This document shows positions 57,591-64,000 of a stretch of DNA of 64,000 nt, piece after piece. The stretch is from an uncultured Clostridia bacterium (GTDB taxonomy: Bacteria > Bacillota_A > Clostridia > TANB77 > CAG-508). Position 1 is the stretch's first letter; every line of letters starts with the position of its first letter. A model generated the notes under the pieces. That model saw nothing but the letters and a program-made list of their open reading frames with translations. It did not search any database and was not told the DNA's origin. Position numbers and translations under genes: made by a program. The stretch lies in NCBI GenBank assembly GCA_947628465.1, contig CANQZZ010000001.1:20818-84817 (forward strand), read 5' to 3'.

Positions 57591-57908
57591 ATGATTACAA
57601 AAGAAAAGTTTGCAAAATACATGAATGATATTGTAGAAGCATGGAAGCACTTAAATGCTTTAGTAGATGTACTAGAAATATCTGAATGTGTTATGGATTA
57701 TGATATTCAAATTCCTGTGGATATTCTCGTAGATGAATTAGAACCTTACCGAGAAGATCCTTTAATTTTTCAAGCCGTAGTAAATAAATGCAATGATTAT
57801 GAAGGTCCAGTTAAAGATGATAACGGAGAGCCTGTTAGATTCAACAATTGGGAAGAATTGTATGATATCTTAGTAAAAACAAAAGAAGAAAAAGAGAAAG
57901 AAAATTAA
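57591..57908 (+). CDS. Hypothetical protein (phage DUF-type)
   Basis: 105 residues from ATG 57591 (GGGGCAAAG upstream). ITKEKFAKYMNDIVEAW...FNNWEELYDILVKTKEEK, an acidic helical protein type common in Firmicutes phages. Last gene before a strong terminator. Confidence 0.6.
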   Translation: MITKEKFAKYMNDIVEAWKHLNALVDVLEISECVMDYDIQIPVDILVDELEPYREDPLIFQAVVNKCNDYEGPVKDDNGEPVRFNNWEELYDILVKTKEEKEKEN

Positions 57909-57926
57909 CATAAACATATAAGACTA

Positions 57927-57953
57927 TTGAGAGGAATTCCTCTCAATTTTTTT
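57927..57953 (+). terminator. Strong rho-independent terminator
   Basis: TTGAGAGG/CCTCTCAA stem, AATT loop, seven T. Confidence 0.9.
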
Positions 57954-57966
57954 ACCATAAATTAAG

Positions 57967-57995
57967 TTGTAATTTTCTTAAAATTATGCTATAAT
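57967..57995 (+). promoter_or_regulatory. Phage promoter (TTGTAA-17-TATAAT)
   Basis: AAGTTGTAATTTT, spacer 17, TATGCTATAAT; 14 bases after the terminator. Confidence 0.9.
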
Positions 57996-58034
57996 AGAAG
58001 CATAAAATAAATCACACAGAAAGAGGAAATCAAG

Positions 58035-58241
58035 ATGAGTGGAATGTACGTTTGTAATCATTGTAAAGAAACTTTTAGCGAAGACGAAATTGAACTTAGA
58101 AATGATAGCTTTTGGGTTCCTTACGGTGAATATGGGTGCATTAAACCTGAGTACACCGAGATTTGCCCTTACTGCGGTTCGGAAGACTTCGAAGAGATCG
58201 AGGAAGACGATGAAGATGAAGAATATGAAGATGAGGAATAA
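58035..58241 (+). CDS. Small zinc-ribbon protein with acidic tail
   Basis: 68 residues. CNHC...CPYCG zinc ribbon and a very acidic tail (EEIEEDDEDEEYEDEE), a DNA-mimic-like end. AGAGGAA precedes ATG. Might bind a host protein or RNA polymerase (inference only). Confidence 0.65.
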   Translation: MSGMYVCNHCKETFSEDEIELRNDSFWVPYGEYGCIKPEYTEICPYCGSEDFEEIEEDDEDEEYEDEE

Positions 58242-58243
58242 AT

Positions 58244-58879
58244 ATGAAGATTAGATTTATGGAAAAACTTGATGATTGGCGAAGAGAACGCTGGGAGTAT
58301 AGAAACGTTTACAAAAATAAAGCTACGAAGATTCCTCAAGACGTTCTTGACATGGGAAATGAAATAAAAGCCCTTCTAGAGTCCCTTATGCCTCAAGAGG
58401 TGATTACAGAGGATTACTCAAACGAATACCAACTAAAAAAGCATTTCTATGAACACTGCTTAAATAACAATGAAAAAAGAAAATCAAAGAAAACTAATGT
58501 TTACTATGATTTTGATAATATAGACGATTATAAAGAATATGTAGATTATCTAACTACAGAAGTAATGGAAACTGAAGCAGTTGTTCATACGGTTTATGAT
58601 AAAGACTTAATACAGAAGGCATTCAGAAGGTTGTTCAATGGAGAATCCATCAGATTCTCTCCTGGTTGCGATTTAGAAAATAATGTAGGATATGTACAAG
58701 TAGGGTTTGTAAATGATAATGGCATTTATACCACTAACTATGGTTACCCAACTGTAAATATGATTATTTTAGCGTTGGATGGCAAAACTATAACCGCATA
58801 TCCGTTGGATAAAGATTATTCTTTAACAAAGTTTTTTAATATTATAGAGAAGTATTCTGGTAGTAAACATAAAAAATAA
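58244..58879 (+). CDS. Hypothetical protein
   Basis: 211 residues; charged N-terminal helices (DDWRRERWEYRNVYKNK), then a beta-rich domain (VGYVQVGFVNDNGIYTTNYG). Two bases after the zinc-ribbon gene. No family recognised. Confidence 0.6.
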   Translation: MKIRFMEKLDDWRRERWEYRNVYKNKATKIPQDVLDMGNEIKALLESLMPQEVITEDYSNEYQLKKHFYEHCLNNNEKRKSKKTNVYYDFDNIDDYKEYVDYLTTEVMETEAVVHTVYDKDLIQKAFRRLFNGESIRFSPGCDLENNVGYVQVGFVNDNGIYTTNYGYPTVNMIILALDGKTITAYPLDKDYSLTKFFNIIEKYSGSKHKK

Positions 58880-58880
58880 T

Positions 58881-59222
58881 ATGGCTAAAAATGAATTAGA
58901 ATCAATAGATAATTTGAAAACACTTACTACTACGAAAAATGAAGTGAGTAATTTTATACTAAGATTTCATGTTTCAAAAGATATAGATGAAGTGTTTACT
59001 ACCGGATGTTGTTTCTGGTACGCTAAAATATTGGAAAAAAGATTCATTGATAAACATCCTGTAATTATGTATGATGAAATTGAAGGTCATTTTGGAACAA
59101 AAATCGAAGAAACTGTGTTTGATATAACCGGAGATGTAACGAATAAATACAAGTGGACAGCTTGGGATAAAGTTGATCCAATTAGAAGAAGCCGGATTAC
59201 TAAGGATTGCATTATGTTTTAG
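58881..59222 (+). CDS. Hypothetical protein
   Basis: 113 residues. FTTGCCFWYAKILEKRF and VIMYDEIEGHFGTKIEETVFDITG are typical of a phage/Firmicutes family of unknown role. ATG one base after the previous stop. Confidence 0.6.
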   Translation: MAKNELESIDNLKTLTTTKNEVSNFILRFHVSKDIDEVFTTGCCFWYAKILEKRFIDKHPVIMYDEIEGHFGTKIEETVFDITGDVTNKYKWTAWDKVDPIRRSRITKDCIMF

Positions 59223-59232
59223 GAGGTATCAG

Positions 59233-59490
59233 GTGAAAAGGAACGAACTAACAGAGCAGGTTAACAAAGTTGTAAATCATTGTAATAGTAAGTTTAATGC
59301 ACTTCCATTTGAGAAAAGAATGGAAATCTGTCAATATCTATCTGAAATGCAGATACTTACCATCTATCAACTATTGCATAGGAACGAAGACTTACTTTGT
59401 GAAAAGTGGAAAGCAAGTACAAAAGGATGGTTACGAGACTTGCTGAAAAGTTACATTGTCTCATATATGGTGGAGGACAGTGAACAATGA
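59233..59490 (+). CDS. Hypothetical helical protein
   Basis: 85 residues from GTG 59233, which has a perfect AGGAGGT 5 bases upstream; the frame is open upstream to 59173. Helical (LPFEKRMEICQYLSEMQILTIYQLL). Overlaps the next gene by 4 bases. Confidence 0.65.
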   Translation: MKRNELTEQVNKVVNHCNSKFNALPFEKRMEICQYLSEMQILTIYQLLHRNEDLLCEKWKASTKGWLRDLLKSYIVSYMVEDSEQ

Positions 59491-59735
59491 AAGTATATTA
59501 CAAAGTAAGAAAGAAAAAAGATAAAACTGCAAATATAGTATGGAAGAAAAGGTTATCAGGAAATACAAAATATGAAAAAGTAATCTGTAAACACTGCGGC
59601 AAAGAAAATACTATTCAAATAAATGATATTACAGTCGTTAAAGTACCATACTGCTCTTCATGTAATAGAAGACTTGATACTCATTATAAGAACTATTGTC
59701 CTAACTGCGGGAAGAAACTAACTAATAAGTTGTAA
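59487..59735 (+). CDS. Double zinc-ribbon protein
   Basis: 82 residues. Basic start, then CKHCGKEN, CSSCNRR and CPNCGKKL, two interleaved ribbons. Probably binds nucleic acid. Ends N-K-L-stop, formed by the promoter that follows. Confidence 0.65.
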   Translation: MKVYYKVRKKKDKTANIVWKKRLSGNTKYEKVICKHCGKENTIQINDITVVKVPYCSSCNRRLDTHYKNYCPNCGKKLTNKL

Positions 59736-59758
59736 TTTCTTGCTTTTTATTATATAAT
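59730..59758 (+). promoter_or_regulatory. Phage promoter (TTGTAA-17-TATAAT)
   Basis: AAGTTGTAATTT, spacer 17, TATAAT without TGC; overlaps the upstream stop. Confidence 0.85.
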
Positions 59759-59793
59759 AAAAGCATCCTAAAGTAAAGAAAGATAGCAAGAAA

Positions 59794-59937
59794 ATGAAGA
59801 AAGATAAAAGAGAATTCAAGATGTCGCCAGAACAATTACAGGCACACTTCCACATGAGAAGTAGAGGTTATGTACAAAAGAACGGTAGAGCATACAATCG
59901 TCATGAAAAATATAAGAATCTATTTCTTGCGGCATAA
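59794..59937 (+). CDS. Small basic protein (47 residues)
   Basis: MKKDKREFKMSPEQLQAHFH, MRSRGYVQKNGRAYNRHEKY, KNLFLAA. Basic with His, likely nucleic-acid or protein binding. Directly behind a promoter, with AAAGAAAG upstream and 15 bases before the next gene. Short, but the reading frame is clean. Confidence 0.55.
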   Translation: MKKDKREFKMSPEQLQAHFHMRSRGYVQKNGRAYNRHEKYKNLFLAA

Positions 59938-59952
59938 AAGAGGAGGAGAACA

Positions 59953-60204
59953 ATGAAATATCTATACAGAGATAAAATATATGATAATCTCCATAGTGTT
60001 GTAGAAGAAGTTTGCAAAGACGACGAAGTTCTATTTCAAGACGCACTAAACATTTCTTGGCAACCATCTGACATTTATTATCATTTTACAGATGGTGGCA
60101 CAAGTAAACAAATATTTGATGAGGTTGTAAATTCCATTGTTTATGGCATTGAGCATCTTGGCTACAGTGTTGCAGATATAAATGTAGAAGTAATGGAGGA
60201 CTAA
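59953..60204 (+). CDS. Small acidic protein, family A paralogue
   Basis: 83 residues; KYLYRDKIYDNLHSVVEEVC matches the N-terminal pattern of the 33137 and 33914 proteins. GAGGAG precedes ATG. Function unknown. Confidence 0.6.
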   Translation: MKYLYRDKIYDNLHSVVEEVCKDDEVLFQDALNISWQPSDIYYHFTDGGTSKQIFDEVVNSIVYGIEHLGYSVADINVEVMED

Positions 60205-60209
60205 AGAAT

Positions 60210-60416
60210 ATGAATAACTGGATTAGCGCTGAAGAACAACTACCCATTGATTGCAATGATAAACTTGTTTACTACGATAAGCATAAAGGAACATACGGTA
60301 TTGCATCTTACGCACTAAATAGGCGTCCTAAACCTTATTGGGTTCTTGAAGGTAAAATGCTTCTTTATAATGTTATCTACTGGATGGATCTTCCAAATGT
60401 TCCAGAGAAAGTGTAG
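60210..60416 (+). CDS. DUF551-family protein
   Basis: 68 residues: NNWISAEEQLPIDCNDKLVYY...YNVIYWMDLPNVPEKV, the usual DUF551 beginning (W-I-S-x-E-x-x-L-P) and end (W-M-x-L-P). Common in phages, no known activity. Confidence 0.75.
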   Translation: MNNWISAEEQLPIDCNDKLVYYDKHKGTYGIASYALNRRPKPYWVLEGKMLLYNVIYWMDLPNVPEKV

Positions 60417-60487
60417 CTACTAAAAGCGAGAGTAATACGTTAGATGTCTTAGAATGAAGATTATTTATAAAGTATAAGTTAAATATT

Positions 60488-60520
60488 AAGGAAGCTGAAT
60501 TATATTTCAACTTCCTTTTT
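60488..60520 (+). terminator. Rho-independent terminator
   Basis: AAGGAAG/CTTCCTT stem continuing TGAA/TTCA across one mismatch, then TTTTTATTT. Confidence 0.75.
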
Positions 60521-60537
60521 ATTTACTATCAATTAAG

Positions 60538-60566
60538 TTGTAATTTTATCGAAGATATGCTATAAT
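60538..60566 (+). promoter_or_regulatory. Phage promoter (TTGTAA-17-TATAAT)
   Basis: AAGTTGTAATTTT, spacer 17, TATGCTATAAT; 17 bases after the terminator; last copy in the window. Confidence 0.9.
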
Positions 60567-60597
60567 AATTGTAGAAATTAAAAAGGAAGTAGTTACA

Positions 60598-60852
60598 ATG
60601 AAATGGGCTGATTATTTCGATATGTGGTTTAGTGACAAGCAATCTATGCTGGAAATTATGATTAAGAATATGCAGGACGATTTGAAAGCTGGTTATAGCT
60701 ACTCAGGAAAGATTATTCAAGAGCAGAGAGAAGCTATTAAACAGTACGAGAAAGAGTTTGATGAACAAATGAAGAGTTTCTATATGATGGATCATGACCA
60801 AGTTGGTAGATGGTGTTACTATGACATGAAACGTAGAGGAGCTATTGCATAA
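60598..60852 (+). CDS. Small helical protein
   Basis: 84 residues: MKWADYFDMWFSDKQSM, charged helices, then WCYYDMKRRGAIA. AAGGAAG precedes ATG. TAATG overlap with the next short gene. Unknown. Confidence 0.6.
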   Translation: MKWADYFDMWFSDKQSMLEIMIKNMQDDLKAGYSYSGKIIQEQREAIKQYEKEFDEQMKSFYMMDHDQVGRWCYYDMKRRGAIA

Positions 60853-60944
60853 TGTACAAAACAGATAAGATGAAAAGAGTGGCTAATGACCTTGCTGATT
60901 TTATACTAAACGAAGACGTGGATGGAATAACGATTGGATTATGA
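60852..60944 (+). CDS. 30-residue peptide between two genes
   Basis: MYKTDKMKRVANDLADFILN, EDVDGITIGL. It overlaps the upstream stop (TAATG) and the downstream start (TTATGA), an arrangement typical of translationally coupled genes. Confidence 0.5.
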   Translation: MYKTDKMKRVANDLADFILNEDVDGITIGL

Positions 60945-61276
60945 CAAGAAATAGTTTATTTGAAGAAACTGAATCTACTAAAACCACATACAAAGAGACA
61001 GTCAAAGAAAATAATACACCCGTTGAACGATACATTATTAAAGCAGGCGTAAATAGATACGGAAGGCAGCAGTATGTAGCTTTTTACTCTGGAAATGATA
61101 ACTTTAATCTATCAGCTATTCCAAGCGTAGGAAGTAAAAAGAAAGTAGACAAAATCTTTAAGAAAGCCTCTGAAAAGTATACTGAGAAAAACATCTATTC
61201 ATTTGGAATTACAAATGAGTTTGAATTAGAGATTGTAAAAGCACCTGATAGCTTTGATATGCCAACTATAGATTGA
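60941..61276 (+). CDS. Hypothetical protein
   Basis: 111 residues, basic middle (GSKKKVDKIFKKASEKYTEK), beta-rich. ATG overlaps the stop of the 30-residue peptide. No family recognised. Confidence 0.6.
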   Translation: MTRNSLFEETESTKTTYKETVKENNTPVERYIIKAGVNRYGRQQYVAFYSGNDNFNLSAIPSVGSKKKVDKIFKKASEKYTEKNIYSFGITNEFELEIVKAPDSFDMPTID

Positions 61277-61322
61277 AATATTGTATTGAATTGTATAAGT
61301 ATATAGATTGGTGGCAGTTTCA

Positions 61323-61667
61323 ATGCGTATACGAACACTGGAAGATTTAGAAGATGAATTGATTACAAAACAAGAAAAGTATTTATCTTTAATAGATACT
61401 TTATTTGATTTATTTAGTAAAGAAAACTTTGATATAAAAGAAGAAATCAACGGTACTGCCTTCAATACTAAAGAAGGTTCTGTTACCGCGTCTTTTTATA
61501 TTAGCACAAATGGCGAATATAAAGGGTATATTACTAATTACTCAGATAATTCATCTAATTATTCAGTAAAAGGAGAACAAGAAAACACTATAAAAGCTGC
61601 CGAAAGTTTTATAGATGTGTTTAATCAAGAAATAGAAAATGAGGTGTTGAAAGATGGCGAAGATTAA
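61323..61667 (+). CDS. Hypothetical protein
   Basis: 114 residues from ATG 61323 (in-frame TTG at 61308 is an alternative). N-terminal helix, then beta strands with N/S/Y. Overlaps the next gene by 14 bases. Unknown. Confidence 0.55.
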   Translation: MRIRTLEDLEDELITKQEKYLSLIDTLFDLFSKENFDIKEEINGTAFNTKEGSVTASFYISTNGEYKGYITNYSDNSSNYSVKGEQENTIKAAESFIDVFNQEIENEVLKDGED

Positions 61668-62703
61668 CCTTCGTGAATCTGTTGACAAATTAGATAGAGA
61701 AACATTCTGCAAGTATGATTTACTAAATATGTATGACTGCTGCAATTTCTCTAATAAAGATAAAGTAAAACTCGTTGAAATGTTTACTAAAGGAAATAAG
61801 AAATTAGTAACAAAGTTTATTAAAGAAGCGTTTGAAAAGAAATATAATGGTGTTCAAATGATTTGTAATCCTTCCCCTGATGATTTTAATGCTTCTTTAG
61901 GAGAAGAGATTGATGATGACGAAGATGTAGATACTGATTACTATGGACATATCGCAACATTGGAAGATGTCAAATCAGCATTAGAAAGACAAAACGAATC
62001 CGAATTTGCTGATAGAGTAGAATACGGTTCTGATAATACTCCATATAAATCACAATTCTATATTCCTGTTTATACTCCTGAAGAAGAAAGATATCTGAAA
62101 CTTAGAATAAAGAGCATCTATAAAGATAATAGTTTTACTGTTATTCCAGATAGTGTAAAGAGTGTGGAAAGTCCTGTTGATGGTCAAATAGGTATTGTAT
62201 TTGAGGTAAATTCATTAAGTGATGATGATTTAGATGAAGAATTTATTGAGGCATATGGTGGAGCATTTGATATTGAAGATGACCAGTATTTTACAAGAAA
62301 AGATTTAGATGAATTTACTGATTACATAATTGAAGAAATTGAGAGAAATCTTAATGTCAATGATATTATTGAAGTGTATGACGCAGATATCAATGATAAT
62401 GCTATTAGCGTAACCTTATCTTTTGAGGGTTATGAAGAGCAATATCAAGCAAGAATTGATATGAGAAAGATCAGAGTACCAAGTGATCTTGTTAAAAGAT
62501 ATGCAGATGAATTTATTGAATACTTTACATATAAATTTCAAGAAGCTATTGATAATAAAGATATAATCCTTGACGAAAGCGGAGCACTCGCAGCGTTGGC
62601 GGGCACGGCAGTAGCAAGCGCGGCTTCCGGGTTTGGAGGTGCAGTAGGAAATAGGATTATGGATAAAATACTTCCTGAAGATGTAAATGATTTAGAGCAC
62701 TGA
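61654..62703 (+). CDS. Acidic protein with glycine-zipper C-terminus
   Basis: 349 residues, acidic with charged helices, ending with a Gly/Ala-rich hydrophobic segment (SGALAALAGTAVASAASGFG, GAVGNRIMDKIL) like a membrane-inserting glycine zipper. That segment is locally GC-rich compared with its surroundings. Followed in the same frame by TGA and a further 105 codons. GAGGTG lies upstream of ATG. Function unknown; virion or membrane-associated is plausible. Confidence 0.6.
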   Translation: MAKINLRESVDKLDRETFCKYDLLNMYDCCNFSNKDKVKLVEMFTKGNKKLVTKFIKEAFEKKYNGVQMICNPSPDDFNASLGEEIDDDEDVDTDYYGHIATLEDVKSALERQNESEFADRVEYGSDNTPYKSQFYIPVYTPEEERYLKLRIKSIYKDNSFTVIPDSVKSVESPVDGQIGIVFEVNSLSDDDLDEEFIEAYGGAFDIEDDQYFTRKDLDEFTDYIIEEIERNLNVNDIIEVYDADINDNAISVTLSFEGYEEQYQARIDMRKIRVPSDLVKRYADEFIEYFTYKFQEAIDNKDIILDESGALAALAGTAVASAASGFGGAVGNRIMDKILPEDVNDLEH

Positions 62704-63018
62704 GTTATAACAATTTCAAACGGAAAGAAATTTAGTGTAAATATTAGAAATGGTAATAGTATTGACTTCGAAGCAGACGTTCAAATGATTAGACCTTACG
62801 ATGATTCTCATTATATTTGGGCAAGAATTAAAGCTGATAAAAGAGTTTGGTTTATAAGAAATGGAATCGTTCTCGAAAGAACAAATGCTTATAAAGTTAG
62901 TTTCTGGCCAGATGATTATGAAACCACCGATGAATATATAAATGATTTTATTTATGATGTTGCAGAAGACCTTGTTGAAATGAATAGCGATACAGAAGAA
63001 AGAATTGACCGTTCATAA
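62704..63018 (+). CDS. Continuation or separate gene after in-frame TGA
   Basis: The 105 codons after TGA 62701-62703 are open in the same frame as the gene before: VITISNGKKFSVNIRNGNSI, DFEADVQMIRPYDDSHYIWA and on to RS. The first ATG is at 62785 (77 residues) and has no ribosome binding site, yet the residues before it look coding. Either TGA is read through, a non-ATG start is used, or a nonsense mutation split one gene. Confidence 0.5.
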   Translation, partial: VITISNGKKFSVNIRNGNSIDFEADVQMIRPYDDSHYIWARIKADKRVWFIRNGIVLERTNAYKVSFWPDDYETTDEYINDFIYDVAEDLVEMNSDTEERIDRS

Positions 63019-63049
63019 ATAAATAAGAATATATAGAAGGGATTAACAC

Positions 63050-64000
63050 ATGAAAATTCAAAAACAAAGATTAGAAAAGTTATACGAATCCGTCGATACT
63101 GGTGAAAAGTATTGGTATTTTACAAAACACGGAGTACAACCAGGTAGTGTGCCAAAAGGAGTAAATATCGAAGATATAAAAGATACTCCTAATGGATCTT
63201 ATTTCCTAGCTGATAAAATGCTAACCACAACAGAACTTAGACAATACGATATTAAGGAAAAAGAGCCAATAGATTTGAAAGAACATTCCGCAGCAAATAA
63301 AGCATTTATTTGTCCAAAATGCAATAATAAAACATTGTATTGCGTTGAGCACAACGTAAAAGGGAATGCAGACGTAGATTATCACGAAAAGTTTGTTTGT
63401 GATGAATGCGGAACAGTATCTTATTCAGAACCACAGTATGATGGAAGAATTAAATTCCTTCCATTTGAGCAGGTTAATCTCGATGAAAATCTTTATGGGG
63501 AATATTCAAATAAGTTTAAGGATTTAATTGATTTAGAGAAGAAAGAAAATATAGAATCTCTTCCTCAACTTGCAACTGATCTGGTTAGATATGCTAAAGA
63601 GGAAGACCTAAGAGATCTGTGGTATAGAAGAGATTACGAAAAAGTATATAATAGCCTCGGTGGTAGCATTAAAGAATCAACCGACAGTGAAACTTTGTGG
63701 CACCAGAAAAATCTAGAAGACACCGATGATAGTGTTGATGGGTTTGAGTGGGAAATCCAAAAAGTTAAAGTAGTTCCTGACGCAGATGGATTTAATACTC
63801 AGTATGCGCTATACAAGAAACTAGATGGAACAAAATGGATTACAATGTATGGTGACATTGACTATAATCCTCCCGAGGAAATGTATGCTGATATGGAATT
63901 TGATAATGAGCAAGAAGCGCTAGATTTCTTTAATGACTATATGGGCTACGAAGAAATTGAAGATGATAATGTACATGAAAATTTTACGGAAGAAACCAGA
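63050..64000 (+). CDS. Zinc-ribbon protein, 3' truncated by window edge
   Basis: At least 317 codons and still open at the window end. FICPKCNNKTLYCVEHN...FVCDECGTVSYSE zinc ribbon at about residues 85-120, then helical and acidic regions with a repeated D-W/E-E-I pattern. GAAGGGA precedes ATG 63050. Function unknown. Confidence 0.65.
   Translation, partial: MKIQKQRLEKLYESVDTGEKYWYFTKHGVQPGSVPKGVNIEDIKDTPNGSYFLADKMLTTTELRQYDIKEKEPIDLKEHSAANKAFICPKCNNKTLYCVEHNVKGNADVDYHEKFVCDECGTVSYSEPQYDGRIKFLPFEQVNLDENLYGEYSNKFKDLIDLEKKENIESLPQLATDLVRYAKEEDLRDLWYRRDYEKVYNSLGGSIKESTDSETLWHQKNLEDTDDSVDGFEWEIQKVKVVPDADGFNTQYALYKKLDGTKWITMYGDIDYNPPEEMYADMEFDNEQEALDFFNDYMGYEEIEDDNVHENFTEETR

Noticed and set aside
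691..61745. Long - strand open frames
   Set aside because: They are shadows within confident + strand genes, lacking ribosome binding sites and recognisable protein motifs.
1..64000. CRISPR arrays
   Set aside because: No set of short, regularly spaced direct repeats was found; only pairs of similar RNAs and promoters.
1..64000. Reassigned stop codons
   Set aside because: TAA, TAG and TGA all end clearly bounded genes with overlaps to the next start; the single in-frame TGA at 62701 is an exception, not a code change.

Overview
This window is one arm of a large, AT-rich double-stranded DNA phage that infects a low-GC Gram-positive host, most likely an anaerobic gut Clostridia/Lachnospiraceae. 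The evidence is: all confident genes lie on the + strand with start/stop overlaps; AGGAGG-type ribosome binding sites; frequent TTG/GTG starts; an anaerobic ribonucleotide reductase pair (NrdD/NrdG); a complete phage replisome; an endolysin with a holin candidate; and tail-fibre-like proteins. No head, portal, terminase or tail-tube genes are visible, so this is the replication, nucleotide-metabolism, lysis and accessory part of a longer genome.

Layout. 0-5.6 kb: primase (cut by the window edge), gp32-like SSB, and a family A DNA polymerase interrupted by two group I introns (one with an HNH endonuclease) and apparently split into two polypeptides. 5.6-9.2 kb: a candidate 7-deazaguanine salvage and DNA-modification cassette (preQ1-like leader, VUT/YhhQ transporter, nucleoside deoxyribosyltransferase-like enzyme, DpdA-like transglycosylase, SDR). 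9.2-25 kb: sliding clamp, RecU, RecA, PD-(D/E)XK nucleases, three clamp-loader-type proteins, SbcCD, metallophosphoesterase. 25-30.6 kb: small genes, a deformylase homologue with an altered active site, an IS200/IS605 relic, an Ig-like surface protein, an OB-fold SSB and a LysM protein. 30.7-42.6 kb: ThyX, NrdD/NrdG, a cytidine/dCMP deaminase and many small genes. 42.6-50.2 kb: a TnpB-type omega RNA with no TnpB, four tRNAs, an IscB element with its own omega RNA, the endolysin/holin genes, a G-tract-interrupted tail-fibre gene and two more tRNAs. A covarying unknown RNA precedes each tRNA group. 50.2-64 kb: papain-like protease, deoxyribonucleotidase, Crh-like HPr protein, dATP/dGTP diphosphohydrolase-like protein, ATP-dependent ligase and many small accessory genes.

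Transcription is organised by a strikingly uniform promoter: AAGTTGTAATTT (-35 TTGTAA), 17 bp spacing, then an extended -10 usually reading TATGCTATAAT. I found seventeen copies, all on the + strand and nearly all between 7.5 and 60.6 kb, plus two looser relatives with the same spacing. Two genes start at the predicted transcription start (leaderless), and five genes end in Lys-Leu-stop because the -35 box supplies the stop codon.

The six tRNAs (Thr-UGU, Ile-UAU, Leu-UAA, Arg-UCU, Pro-UGG, Lys-UUU) read A-ending codons that suit an AT-rich phage. The most unusual items are the promoter-driven solo omega RNA, the duplicated structured RNA, the G9 tract that switches a tropism-determinant-like gene out of frame, the split polymerase, and the Crh-like and deformylase-like proteins with changed key residues.
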